Assembly: GCA_000320545.1 (NCBI GenBank) | Contig: ADNK01002607.1 | Span: 107,001 to 171,000, forward strand | Source of the DNA: Bigelowiella natans CCMP2755 | Lineage: Eukaryota > Cercozoa > Chlorarachniophyceae | Direction of reading: 5' to 3' | Length of the DNA stretch: 64,000 nt | Part shown: piece by piece, positions 1-11,112 of the stretch | How the letters are laid out: the number at the start of each line of letters is the position of its first letter | Position numbering within the stretch: the first letter of the stretch is position 1 | The notes under the pieces: generated by a model | Told to the model about the DNA's origin: nothing | The model's database searches: none | What the model saw: the letters and a program-made list of their open reading frames with translations, nothing else | Program-made: the position numbers and the translations under genes

Positions 1-440
1 CGTGCTGAGTTGAAGTAGTTACTGTAGTATTTGGCTAAGACAACCTCATCTCCACTGAATAATGATTGTTGTAGCTCTTGTAATTGATTTTCTCTTTTTG
101 TCTCCTTCCTCCTTCAGATATTCACAAAATACGTTATCGAATTGGTACCATCTAGCCCTACAAATCGTAGTGCCAAATATACTTCTTCCAATTGGCTTAT
201 CCTATGTTGATCAGACCTCTGCCCACAGCTACATTGCCCGCGTATTGGTAGCTCCTCCAATCTCTTTGATGTACACTGGGGCGTTAGCACTTTCTTGCAC
301 TACATTAGCCTCTTGTGCAATTTGTAATTGATGCCAAGCAGAGCTATATCAGAAAGGTAGCTTTTAAATACATTCGCTCTAATACAAGCTTCATGAATTT
401 GAAAGGATTGAAAGCCTTCACACTAGCACATCCTGTCGTC

Positions 441-575
441 GATGTCGCGCAGTGCGCGCAGCCGTCCGTCTTTTTCAGCCATTGATAGATTGTCAGTCGT
501 TTCGTCTCGTCATTTCGTTCCATGATGGCAGTCAATTGGTTTCATGATCTGAGCTATTGGTGTGCGCTAGTGCGC
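441..575 (+). repeat. Dispersed repeat family A, copy 1
   Basis: Begins with the palindromic core gtcgcgcagtgcgcgc and continues through shared blocks such as gtttcgtctcgtcatttcg and ggcagtcaattg. The same blocks in the same order occur at 43456-43600, and more weakly at 19738-19840. Seen directly; the family is unnamed. All three copies are intergenic. Confidence 0.65.
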
Positions 576-833
576 ATGCGTCGCATTAGAGGCGATGGTG
601 CATGTCTTTCACAACACCACGTGTGCTGTGCACTTCTGTACTAGAGTTGCACCTGCTGCTTCACAGTCGGGTTACATGCGGGCATCTTGTCGTGAGAAGT
701 CGTGCGGAACGCTGCATTGCTAGATCATCTAGCTAGCTAGTTCTAGAGTTGTGGCGCCCGTGCATGTCTCACAATTGTGTGGCATGTTCTCTAGCTCTCT
801 GGCTCTAGAGCTCTAGTGCAGCATTCAGCGCCA

Positions 834-882
834 CATGTGAGATGGATGTGATGAAGTGATCAAATCTCATTTTCAATGGTCA
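834..882 (+). repeat. Dispersed repeat family B, copy 1
   Basis: The motif gatgtgatgaagtgatcaa followed by ttttcaatggtcat recurs at 43284-43332 and, more diverged, at 54592-54642. Here it immediately precedes the reverse transcriptase frame, so it may be part of that retroelement. At 43,333 the family B copy is followed by a stretch (atgtggctgtgcaaagcag) that at the left end sits at 2574-2600, just after the LINE relic. Confidence 0.6.
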
Positions 883-901
883 TCTAGTCATCATCCCATT
901 T

Positions 902-2446
902 TGGGTCAGGTCCCCGATTGATCAATCTCCAAGTCAACCCTTCCATGTTGACCAAGGTCTCCCTCAAGGTGCCCCTGAATCACCAGTTCTGTTTGCGTTG
1001 TTCATCAACGACCTCATGGAACGACTGAGACAGCGTGGCTGTGGCGTCCAGTTTGCAAATGCTCGTAGACCAGGACTCTTCTTTGCTGATGACATCGCTT
1101 TGGTTGCTGCCACTCCTCTTGACATCAAGCTAGCTCTCGAAGTGACGACTCAATGGTGCAGAGAATGGAGACTCAAGGCCAACGGAGACAAGTCTGGCAT
1201 CATGATTGTCGGGTCTTCTGTTCTCAAACAGGATTGCTCACGATGTGAGTTTGGATGCTGTGGTGAATTGATGCGCTCAGTGAACCAATGTCGGCATCTG
1301 GAAATTGCCTTCCAAAGCTCCTTGTCACTCCATGCGCACATCACGGACACTGTGAAAGTGGCGAAGCGAGCTTCTGGCAGGCTCAAGTGTGGCTTCGCAA
1401 GGCATTCAGGCCTCCGTCCCAGAACACGGATTCATCTCTGGAATGCTCTCGTTCGCCCCAACCTCGAATGTGGCATGGGACTGATCTCTCCCATTTTGCC
1501 TCAATGCCTCAAAAACCAGCTGCAGAGTGTCCAGACACAGTTCCTCAGAGAGACTCTTCGAGCCCATGGCCAACCCCTGTGCTTCTTGTTGTCTTGACGT
1601 GGCCAGGAAGATTTGCAGGCTCGTTGGGACAAGTCTCTCATGAGCCTCCTGAGCAGGACACGTCAGCAACCTGATGAATCCATGACAAAGGATCTTTTGC
1701 ACCTTTCCCTGGATCAGGCTGATGCTCTGCGCTCAAGTTGGGGTCACAACACTGGGTCTGTCCTTCACCGCATCACTGCCTGTGGCCCGTCTGCCTGTGG
1801 CTTGGACGTGTCAGTCAACTTGGACCAGACCCATCCAAAACTGGTTGATCTTGACCTCAATCGAAGAGTCAGGGCTCGTCTGTCCACCAATGGCAACTGA
1901 CACTTGTGTCGCAGCTTTCATTCGTGCGTCAAACCCGATGCCCCAATCTGCAAACTCAGAGCCTGGGCGAAGAGCCACATTGGAAGGCCAGCTTCCAGGT
2001 TGTTTGAGTGTCATCTCGATGATTGGCACGACAATTCAGGAATGTTGATCAAACTTCAGCTCCGCGCTGGGACTTTCGAAACTGAAGAACACAGGGCCAA
2101 AGTTCACAATTTGCCCCCCTCTTCCTCGGTTTGTCCTCTTTGCAATGCTGAAGTTGTTCAAAGTGTCAACCACCGCCTCATCCATCATTGCACTCACTTG
2201 AATGCAGAGAGAAACAAACTTCTGTCGTGCATGAGATGAGCTCTGCATCACCTGGGCCCAGCTTCTTCCTTCTGCTCTTCATTCTTCAACGCTCCAGACT
2301 CTTTCAAAACCAAAGTTCTGCTGGGGGTCCCCTCAGATGATCCAAACGCAGATCGTTGTGTGGACATGGCCTTCAGGAAGTTTTTGCTCAGAGTGGAAGC
2401 CTTGCGCCGCCAGAACTTTGCCGCCAGTGTCATTGCTTCACAATGA
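902..2446 (+). pseudogene. Decayed non-LTR (LINE-type) retrotransposon, RT to C-terminal zinc knuckle
   Basis: One reading frame runs through the whole interval and is broken only by three TGA codons (1595-1597, 1898-1900, 2237-2239). It opens with the RT finger/palm signature GLPQGAPESPVLF, followed about 45 residues later by the catalytic FADDIAL motif (the xxDD box) and the thumb region. After the second TGA it contains a CPLC...H...C zinc knuckle typical of LINE C-termini, then a tail containing KTKVLLG. The 5' half (ORF1, endonuclease) is missing, as in 5'-truncated insertions. Minus-strand relics of the same tail occur at 41.1-42.1 kb. The stops suggest a dead copy, although all being TGA is noted as a finding. 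The RT identity is clear; the clade was not determined. Confidence 0.8.
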
Positions 2447-3400
2447 CTGAATCATGCCATTTTGAAAAACCAGCTAGTTGAAGCCAGTTCGAGGCACTGC
2501 ACTTCGCACACTGCAAACGTCTTGCAACACTTTGGAAGTGCAGTTCGTCATCATTGTTCATTGTTCATTGTCCAATGTGGCTGTGCAAAGCAGCAACCAC
2601 AGCGCTCACATTCATGCTGACAACGCTCTGGCGGGCGCTGGCTAGCTAGCGAGCAACAACAGTGGCGGCAACAGCACTGGAGCACTCTGAGCACGCGCGT
2701 GTCGATCACACCTCCAGATCTCTGCTGAACCTAGCTCCACACATCTGGACATGTCCACAGATCGACATGCTGGCTGGCATGCTCGACGCACATGTGCGCA
2801 CACAATGCAGTGGCCAGGTAGCTAGGTGGCTAGAACCAAAGAATGGCCCACACTAGCTAGCTTGACCAGCATGCACACAGCGCAGCAACGACGTGCGCAT
2901 GCTGCACGCTGGCACGGTTGATCGATTCGTTGACTGGTGAGCAACGCAAACGTGCTAGACAAGCTAGTTCACAAAGTCGAGAAATGAGCACCCTTGACTC
3001 GACACTTCTGCAGCACAGAACGCACTAGCTAGCTAGCTAGCTAGCTACGTGCCCGCATGGCATCCCTAGCTAGCGGCTAGCCAACGCAACTTGCATCGCA
3101 TCGATCGCGTCTTGTGCACTAGCACATTCTCTAGTGGTTCTAGCATTGCTAGATTGGCGGTTAATCCAAATCAAATCTTGCGAACACACATTAGCCATCA
3201 CACATGCTTGCACGTGCATGCACACTCACATGCACACACACGCACACAGAGGGAAAGCTAGAAGTGGAGCGAAAGAGAGAGGAACATCTAGCTAGCTAGA
3301 CATGTAGATGCGCGTGCACATGAATGCGCACATAAACATTTCACGTGATGTTAAACAGTTTCTTCAAGAAATCACAATGTAATAGATCTAGATCAAAATT
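2447..3400. other. CTAG/GCATGC palindrome-rich spacer downstream of SelW
   Basis: No coding feature is supported. The sequence is full of gctagc, ctag and gcatgc palindromes, including an uninterrupted gctagctagctagctagcta run near 3026-3046 and several tgcatgc/cacacgcac blocks near 3200-3240. It lies after the LINE relic and ends at the SECIS of the minus-strand SelW gene, so it is the 3' flank of that gene. See the finding on palindrome islands at gene 3' ends. Confidence 0.6.
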
Positions 3401-3401
3401 C

Positions 3402-3478
3402 AGTTCTTTCTCAAAGTCAACAGCAACCGCCCGGGAGCGGCTTTGAGCTGATGCCCTTCATATTGGCCGAGAACTTTG
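3402..3478 (-). promoter_or_regulatory. SECIS element (eukaryotic, form II-like) in the selW 3' UTR
   Basis: On the minus strand, an ATGA quartet half (3461-3458) is followed by an 11-base arm. Then come TC-AAA (unpaired adenines at 3444-3442), a mini-stem GCCGC/GCGGT closing a small loop, and a 12-base return arm ending in the conserved GA (3412-3411). The arms pair with one U-U mismatch and one bulged A. Outside the quartet, AGTTCT (about 3474-3469) pairs with AGAACT (about 3407-3402) as helix I. All parts of a form II SECIS are therefore present in order, about 100 bases after the SelW stop. In eukaryotes this stem-loop recruits SBP2 and eEFSec to recode UGA as selenocysteine. The fold was made by eye. 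Confidence 0.82.
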
Positions 3479-3559
3479 TGATTCGCACATCACGTGTTGT
3501 CCCTCGAACTAATTCCGACATGTCATATTGACATTGATGATGGATTGAAACTTTGAGGC

Positions 3560-3950
3560 TTATTTCTTTTTCGCCCCTGCATCAATCAGGGCTTTGACGA
3601 CTACATCGAACTTCTCTTGACTATCGACGAAGCTAAACATGAGAAAATAGTCAGGCTTTGCATATCGAAGCGAGAACAATTAAACATTACCCTTTTCCAC
3701 CAATCTTTGAGTGAACAACTTTACCGTTAACTGAGATCTCAAATTTACCGCTCTCGGTAGGGGTTGCCTCATGAGTTAACTTGTAGGATTTCTGGTCCAC
3801 CACCTTGGCAAGCAGTTGTGCGAATTGCTTGACCTTATATTTTCGATATGATAAGTCTCCAATGCTACAGTTTCGCAGATATAGTTAAATTACCGCGCCA
3901 AAATAGCCTCAGCCACCACAATAGACGACGTGAACTTTGATTTCGGACAT
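3560..3950 (-). CDS. selW: Selenoprotein W, TGA decoded as selenocysteine
   Basis: Three exons: 3950-3894, 3833-3691 and 3632-3560, all GT-AG and phase-consistent, giving 90 residues, the usual SelW size. The N-terminus reads MSEIKVHVVYCGG, then an in-frame TGA (3911-3909, residue 14), then GYFGA. This is the CxxU redox motif on the first beta-strand/loop of the Rdx/SelW thioredoxin-like fold. The family's C-terminal features are visible as KVVHSK, then GG-K-G-F-V-D and a final helix ending AKKK. A SECIS lies in the 3' flank. SelW is a small cytosolic glutathione- and 14-3-3-linked redox protein. A standard gene finder would stop at residue 13 or miss the gene. Divergent from the secreted-protein gene at 4346. 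Confidence 0.9.
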
Positions 3951-4345
3951 TGCTTTCAGGGGAGTACTGCGAAGATTTTTCAGATGTGGCACGTGAGGAA
4001 AATAAGAGGAATAGGAGATTGAACTGGGAAAAAAAAATCAATCAAAAGTTAAAAACGAATGACGTTTTGTTCTAAGATGTGTTCATTCTCAATTTTAAGC
4101 TTAAACTCGTATGGCTTTTCGCAAAGTGAAATTGTCAGCTGCAGGGCACCGAATTTACGGCTTATAATTTTGTGCTAGATGTGAATAAGTCTTCGTGTAA
4201 GACGTCGAGGTAGAAGGGCCTCTACTTCAAGCCAAATAACAAACGTCCTTCTTCACTTCGATCGATCTCTATTTCCTAATCAGCGTCATGAAGGATACGT
4301 TGTCGCATACCAATAATTGGTTTCCTTTTGTTTCCAGACTCCAAA

Positions 4346-5375
4346 ATGGTATTCAGATCGGCGATGCACGTCCTGATCCTCTGTCCCTTCGTAGCCTTCG
4401 CCATTATCCCTCCAGAATATGTCCAAACGGCCTTGAAAGGAGGACAGAAAAACTTGAACGCAAATTTTGAGTTTAAACAATGCACAGCAAAATATATTAA
4501 CCAAACGGTGATATCTAACAGGTTTAACCCGTCTACGCCATTGAGTTTTCGTTAATCCACACCACTTATATACTCTTGAAGTGTATCAACAAACTATTAT
4601 GGTTTTCATACATAGGAGTACCCTGTTTCCGACCCCATGGAGGACATGATTTCGACAATAAAATTCATGGAAGACCCTGATAATAGTGTGAAAGTAAGGC
4701 TGGAAGATCGAGGATACGGTGTGGCCTACGGAGAGGTTATCACTTCAAACTCTTGGAAAGAAAGGAATCAATTGTTACTAAAGACGGTGATTCTGACCAT
4801 CTGTTGTTCTCAGATCATTGGGAAATGCAATAAAGCGGATGGTAATCGTTGGGATGTATATCTTCCTGGTTCGGGAGATTGTGGGAATCCCGGCAACGTT
4901 CTGCAGTATAGCAAAGATGATAGTGATCATCTATACACGGTTGAGACAATTTCAGATTTCTTGTTATTGAAAATGATTTTGTTTCACACATTAAATGTGA
5001 GTGAGTAAAGATATCTCTCTCTCTCTTCCCCCCCCCGCTTTCCCTGTCCCGCTCTGTGTGCTTTGTGATCATACTCGTAGGTGGACAAAGTTTTAGGAGT
5101 ATATTATTTATCTAATGGAAACAACAAAATTGCTGTTTCTGTAAAGGTTGAGATAATATTTTATAACTTGATAAAACGTCTGAAAATAATTTTTGAATAT
5201 AAAAAAGGAAACTCCGTGCGAAGACGGCAAGGTAGAGGAAGACATAAAGAAATTTCACCTTGCGTACAAATCCAAACTCGATCGCTATCACAAGACGTTA
5301 CACCCATACTGGTGTGATAGAAACTTGATTAATCATGAAGGAGCTTGCATAGATGTGAAACATTCCAGCTTTTAG
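4346..5375 (+). CDS. Secreted Cys-containing protein of unknown function
   Basis: Proposed exons 4346-4507, 4616-4735, 4814-4996, 5081-5146 and 5208-5375, all phase 0, giving about 232 residues. The N-terminus has a short basic start followed by the hydrophobic run MHVLILCPFVAFAI, a typical signal peptide. The mature part holds six or seven cysteines (QCTAKYINQT, GKCNKADG, GSGDCGNPG, ETPCEDG, YWCDRN, GACIDV) and a potential N-glycosylation site (NQT). I recognise no family. The intron at 4736-4813 is optional, because the frame also stays open through it. An upstream in-frame ATG at 4328 would add six residues. The intron at 4997 has a canonical gtgagt donor and a pyrimidine-rich tail. Confidence 0.6.
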
Positions 5376-6900
5376 CTATTTGTAGCGATACAATGCAAAA
5401 ATGAATGGAATATCTCTAGAATGAGACTTTGGATGCACGAAGTCATTAAAAAATATACTACGAATGTACGAACGTGTGTTGCCTGTTAAGTGTCTATAAG
5501 TGACATGGCATATGGCTGCGCGAGCATGCACTGTCAAACGCTGCTGACATGTGTTAAGATATGCAATGCATTGCAGATATAGAGTGCATCCTCATTTGGC
5601 GTGTTGAACAAATTCCTGCTTGCTGGCTAGCTGGCTGCATGTTTCATATCTGCTAGCCTGACACTCTTTAGTTCTAGTCATTGCGCTATGAAATGTGTGA
5701 TACACACAATTTTGATTGTGTTCAAGACTATCTAGCTATGTGTACAAAATGATATGCACTCGCATTCATAATGCTTGAATGATGCATCGAAGCGTATAGT
5801 AGCGTTCCGAGTATCCTATCTGGAACTTGAACGCGCGATTCTCTAGCATTATTTATTGGGGCATTCGCGACCACGGCATATTGTCGTGAACCACCGAGCA
5901 TTCCAAATTTGGTCTTCTATTTTTTTCCATTTTTAACATGATTAATATGCTTTGATGCTGTTTCTAATGCATGTCTACTGTACAGTCATTCTATCCTCAG
6001 GAACGTTTCGCATCGGATTCGTACCTTCGAATCACCTGACCGACAATTTTAAATCAAATAACGTTGATTTTACGAGATCTTCTTGTATTAAGACTGAGAT
6101 TTGATTGGCTGTAAACATCTCGTAGGTACCTCTTTCCTGTATTGATCTATCTGAAAGAAATCGTAGCAATACCGACCGTTTGGATTCTTACACCTTCTTC
6201 TAGTACCTGACAAACCATTAGATTGAACTTTCTTTCCTTCAATAACACTGCTACTGTAAGCAGCTAGTGCTGTATGGCGCCTTACATCCGCAGAATTGGC
6301 CGCTGTCATCGTGGCATCCAACACCTTTGCATAATTTTACACACATTTTTAAGCACCCCTCACGAATGGTATTCGTTTCATATGTTTACATCGCTCCTAC
6401 CTCCAGCCCGGCACGGACATGTTGTGTCTTTGCATCTGCACCCCTGACGTCAGATTTACAAAAGTTACAATTGAATTGAAACATAATGTTACACCATTTT
6501 AGAATATATGATGAAATGTTGTCTAGAGATAGAGACGAATGAATGATAGAAAGGCTAATTCCAATACCCTCGGGCAGCACACGTTTTTCCTACTCGTTCT
6601 AATCTCTAACAACCCATATAAAAAGGATATCCGTCAACACTCTGTCGTTTGTGCAAGACCTTAGAATATATACATACTCCCAACACAGTATTTAGGACAC
6701 ACCGTCAAGAGTTTTTGACTCGCTTTGGTCGAGTTCATTCTCAGAAAATACTCCTAAAAGAAGCTTCTTTCTTTCCGCTTCATCTGTTGATTTATGTGGA
6801 GGTCGCTGAAAGTAAAACGAATGAAGAAGGAACGACAAGGCAGTTCTTCGTGAAAAAAAAAATATGTTTGTGTGTTTTCATTATTGCATCTGCATGAAAC
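5376..6900. other. Spacer without supported genes
   Basis: The first 450 bases have the palindrome-rich character of gene 3' flanks (gctggctagctggctgcatg near 5622-5642). From 5800 to 6900 the sequence is AT-richer with short unrelated open frames (6088-6324 minus, 6649-6897 plus) that show no domain, bias or splice-site support. Confidence 0.45.
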
Positions 6901-6901
6901 A

Positions 6902-7565
6902 TTAAATAGAAAGCGTAAAGCAAAGGTCACCTAATTTCCTCAGTGTGCGTTCGTCCGTACTTGCAGGATACTTGCGGCGCCTTGGCGCACGTTCTTTCTC
7001 GAAATCTAGTTTTAGATTGGTAATATGGATATGAACCTTGAAGCTCAGAAAAAATATCGATATATGTATGTGACTCATTTGGTGACCATCTCCTAATTGC
7101 AATGATAGAAACTAATTACAAACTTTCGAACGGGGTGAGTACGCATTTCCCGTCTCCTCCGATGCCCAAAGAGTAGCCTCCGCTCTTTGGCACGCTGATG
7201 AATAATTGATTGATCCGTTTGGGAATGACTAACGTCAAATGAAATCCCATCACAATATTTTCTTCTCGTTCGACCACTCTACAAGCACAAGCACACCACC
7301 ATTACTCATGATGAACATTCAGGACAACTTGAACTGACCCGCTACTTCCTGCCTGCGCTCTACCGAATTCTATCACGCGAAGACGTGTCGAAAATCTCAC
7401 ATGAACTTGGTCTAAACTGTGGCTATCTTTCTTCTGAAGTTTCGGAACTACTTCGGCTCCTCCCCCTTCTTGTCCTGCTGTGTTCTGCTTTCGAGTATTA
7501 GACGATATAGATGATATATCCTTCTCCTCCTCCTTCTTCCTCTTCGAACTTCTAGTGAGGGGCAT
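6902..7565 (-). CDS. Possible multi-exon gene for a charged protein, unresolved
   Basis: The minus-strand frame starting at 7565 begins MPLTRSSKRKKEEEKD, a basic/acidic nuclear-type start, and stays open for 87 codons. Further exon-like stretches follow on the same strand at about 7200-7150 and 7060-6902, the last ending in a stop at 6902. I could not join these in consistent phase and recognise no domain. The position, divergent from the KAS II gene with about 220 bases between starts, is a plausible promoter arrangement. This could equally be chance open frame. Confidence 0.28.
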
Positions 7566-7788
7566 GCAGGATTGGATTATTCAGAGAAGAAGAGGAGAGG
7601 ACGGAGAAGGGCAGGTGTGGTGGGAGCCCTCCTGGCTGGTGTCTTGTCAGGAGAGCTTCATTATTTAGTTCATCCCTATGACTAGAACCATGTGCAAATA
7701 TCTTAGATATTCCTAGTATAATAAAATGTCTAAACGGAGATAATCACTACAACAACCACGTCGGACCACGAAGAACGGCAGCATTCGA

Positions 7789-9728
7789 ATGCCACCCCTC
7801 ACTCGGGCACTGGAGCGAGTCGTTGTGACAGGGCTTGGCGCTGTCACACCTCTTGCAGCCACGGCTACTGCCTCATGGCGTAGCTTGATAGAAGGTAAAT
7901 CCGGAATAGGGCCCCTCAAGGAGGACTGGGTTGAGGAAAAAAAGATCAAATCCAAGGTAATTGATGATAAGATGTACAACAGGTGCAGTTCTGTGAGCTT
8001 GAAACTCTTCTAACTTTGTGTATTCTCACAAATGAATATGGACTAAGGTCGCTGCTACAATTCCAGTGGACGAAAAGGAAAGTTTTCTGCATGCGAAGGC
8101 CCCGTTGTCGCCACTGTTTGTACAATATGCACTGGCAGCAGCGAAAGAAGCGATGGAAGATGCTAACTATGAGCCAAAGGTAAAACCTATAATAGATAAT
8201 AATAATTATTTAGCTGCGAATCGAAACAAGACCATTACCCCCCCCCTCCTTTTGGAAGTCAGAAGATGAAAAACGCCGTGCTGGTGTCGCTGTTGGCTCT
8301 GGAATCGGAAATATTGATGAGATAGCGAACGGTATCACAGCAGCACATACTTCCCCTCTTTGCTTCGTATGATTAAATTGTAGCATTGATTATAGTTTAT
8401 TTCCAAATTTAGCTGTACGTACCATGGACACAAGAGGGATAAGGAGGATTAGCCCTTACTTCGTCACTCACATTCTGGTAGCGTAGCTACTACTACTACT
8501 ACTACTACCACTACCACTACTACAGCACACCATTTCACAATTAACTAAAATTGGGACCCCATTGCATCAGGTCAATATGGCAGCTGGGCAGATTAGTATA
8601 GCCCACAATCTAAAGGGCCCTAATCACGCAGCAAGGTAGTGAAGATATGTATAAACTGTGGTGCTCTGCCAAACAAGAACATTTTCCCTTTCCACCTGTC
8701 AACTGAGTAAGATGTTTGTGTTAGCACGGCATGCGCAACGGGAGCGAACGCAATAGGCGATGCTTTTCGAATAATAAGATCCGGCGATGCTGACGTGATG
8801 CTCGCTGGAGGAACGGAGTCGTGCATTGATCCACTGTCCCTGGGTGGATTCTCCCAGATGAGGGTGTTTTCATGCCTTTGACTCTCAGTATAATCCATTT
8901 GTCGTTTACTTGTTAAATGTGCCGTCCCCATGTGTAGGCACTGTCCACGAAGTACAACGACACACCAGAGGCTGCTTCTCGGCCCTTCGACACTCAGCGC
9001 GATGGTCGATCTTCCGTCATAATCTACATTCCGAGCTGAATAATACTCAAATTAATGTTCCTTCAACGAATGTGGTACTGTTTTCAGGTTTTGTCATCGG
9101 AGAGGGGGCAGCTGTATTAATGCTGGAATCGCTTTCCCACGCCCAAAAACGCGGTGCTAAATGCTATGCTGAGATCGTTGGATATGGGATGTCTGGCGAT
9201 GCACATCATGTTACGGCTCCTTCGCCTTTTGGTCATGGCGCGGAAGCTTGCATGAGGGCAGCGCTTAAAGATGCAGATTTGGACCCGAGAATAATTGGTT
9301 ACATTAATGCACATGCAACGTCGACTCCCCTTGGTGACAAGATTGAGGCCGCTGCTATATCACGTTTGTTTGGTGCGGTTGAGGGCGTAGAAAATGAAAA
9401 TTTGCCCTATGTGTCTTCAGTCAAAGGTGCTATCGGTCACACGCTAGGAGCCGCCGGGGCAATAGAAGCTTTGTTTGCAATTCTAGCTCTTCATGAAAAC
9501 GTATTACCGCCCACCCTAAATCTACATAATCCTGAGGCTGCTATTGAAGGATGGGCTACTGGTGACGAGGCTCTAAAAGCAGACGAAATTCATTATCCCC
9601 CAATTAATCACATTCCATTTGAAGCGATTAGACCAGAGACGCCAATACAAGCAGTCCTCTCAAATTCTTTTGGCTTTGGTGGAGTAAATGCTTCGCTTGC
9701 CTTTGTGAAATCTCAGGTTATAGAATAG
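7789..9728 (+). CDS. fabF: 3-oxoacyl-[acyl-carrier-protein] synthase II (KAS II / FabF-OXSM)
   Basis: Eight exons: 7789-7956, 8048-8179, 8259-8331, 8413-8477, 8571-8635, 8725-8863, 8938-9004 and 9088-9728, all GT-AG with phase kept at every junction, giving 449 residues. It is the condensing enzyme of type II fatty acid synthesis (decarboxylative addition of malonyl-ACP). The thiolase-fold Cys-His-His triad is complete: Cys171 in TACATGAN, His312 in NAHATST and His354 in [11 protein letters not shown]. Also present are [13 protein letters not shown] at the N-terminus, the DGFVIGEGA loop and the terminal NSFGFGGVN. Only about 10 residues precede the fold, so no organelle leader is visible from this start. 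A leader exon upstream, or a mitochondrial/cytosolic location, remains possible. Converges on the FAAH-type gene. Confidence 0.93.
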
Positions 9729-10530
9729 TTAAAACAGCTGTAAGATTTGAAGCAGGCACGAAATCATTCTACTAGCCAAATGCTGTTATAAGCCTTTCTA
9801 GCTTTGTTGATCTCTTGATCAGGTGCATCATCATAATTGTATAATATTTCATCATTATCTATAATATCTCATGCTGGCAGCATCGCTAACTAGCAAGCGC
9901 TAGAAGCGCCACAATACAGGCTAGCAGGGACGAAGAACAGTGCTAGAGTGCCATTCATATCACGCAGCCGCGTAGCAGCTCATAAGCTGATGACCATGTC
10001 AGCGTTGTTATTTGTGCAACAATTCTGCACATAGATGTATCGTACATAGATCTAAAGATAGATGTGCTACGCAAACTAGCTAGCTAGTTTTCTTAGCGTA
10101 TCAATGCCGCGGGATGAGCCGTTGTTTTCATAGAAAGCGTGGTCAATGTTGCGAGTGGTGCATCTAACTTCTATGCCATGCCCAGCGACGAATTATAGCC
10201 TCATCGTCGTATCATGTACAAATTAGTCAACATGTATACCGCGCTAGCTTGTGCATGCAACACGGTGTGTGTACATGTGCATCAGATGAAGGGTACATCA
10301 ATGATCACTGCACAACGATAATTATATGAACGATTATTCTCGTCCCTATTGTTGCAATGAGATCTTCATTTCTTGAGAAACGGTCATCAACATGTCTAGA
10401 TGTATTTGATATTTGGCTCCATAGAATTCTCAATGGTAGTTTTTAAAAATGACCACTGAGTCTAATTTCATATTTCAGCATGAAGGCATCGTTATCTACT
10501 GGATACTCTCGGGAAGAATATTTGTTTGTT
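9729..10530. other. Convergent spacer between KAS II and FAAH genes
   Basis: No gene seen. It contains the palindrome-rich block typical of gene 3' ends here (gctagctagctag at about 10078-10090, several ctag and gcatg elements at 9880-10260) followed by AT-rich sequence up to the FAAH stop codon at 10531. Confidence 0.5.
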
Positions 10531-11066
10531 TCATGCTAAAGGATTTGGGATTTTCCATTTAACAACATCCTCTACAATTTTCATCGCCCGAAGACACAAT
10601 TCATCTTTCCATGGAAGAGTCACAACCTATTTGATCAACATCATCATCACCACCATCCTCGCCACCAACAGCAAGACAACTTCGCTTTTTCAAGATTGCA
10701 AATAGAGCACTCACGAATCAACCTGCACGCCCATTGGCATGTTCCTAGAGTCCACACCAGCAATCTTTGCCGCAGCAGTGATGCTATCTTTCCTTCCCTC
10801 ATACTTCTCTTCGTCAGCCTATCATTTTGATTAGTGGTGGTGCGAGCAGAGAAAGAAGAGCAAAAGAGTAAAAAAACTATTATAAGAAGTATTTGGTCTT
10901 ACTACAGCCACGGCTACGACAATTCTTCTCACCCCCCTCCCTTTCCCTCCTCAACCACTGATGCTTGCGTTTTCATTAGGTGCTACTACTACCCTAACTA
11001 ATGTGGTAGGCACAACGCCGGCTGGGAAATGAACAATGTTCCAGAGAAACGTGTATGAGCTTGCCT

Positions 11067-11112
<46 letters not shown>

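Larger units (their letters stand above)
1..901. other. Left-edge spacer with repeat pieces
   Basis: No gene is supported here. The first 340 bases carry a short open frame (62-331) with no recognisable domain. From about 435 the DNA becomes repeat-like: one copy of a dispersed repeat at 441-575 (listed separately), then CTAG/GCTAGC-rich sequence at 715-830, then a second dispersed motif at 834-882 directly before the reverse transcriptase relic. It looks like accessory DNA, possibly part of the 5' region of the retroelement. Confidence 0.5.

Noticed and set aside
902-2446. The LINE frame as a second selenoprotein or a TGA-recoded gene
   Set aside because: No SECIS-like structure was seen downstream and the element is 5' truncated; decay is the simpler view, with the TGA-only pattern kept as a finding.
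3894-3950. SelW exon 1 as a truncated 13-residue ORF or pseudogene
   Set aside because: The TGA is exactly at the Sec position of CxxU, the rest of the protein is intact across two introns, and a SECIS follows.
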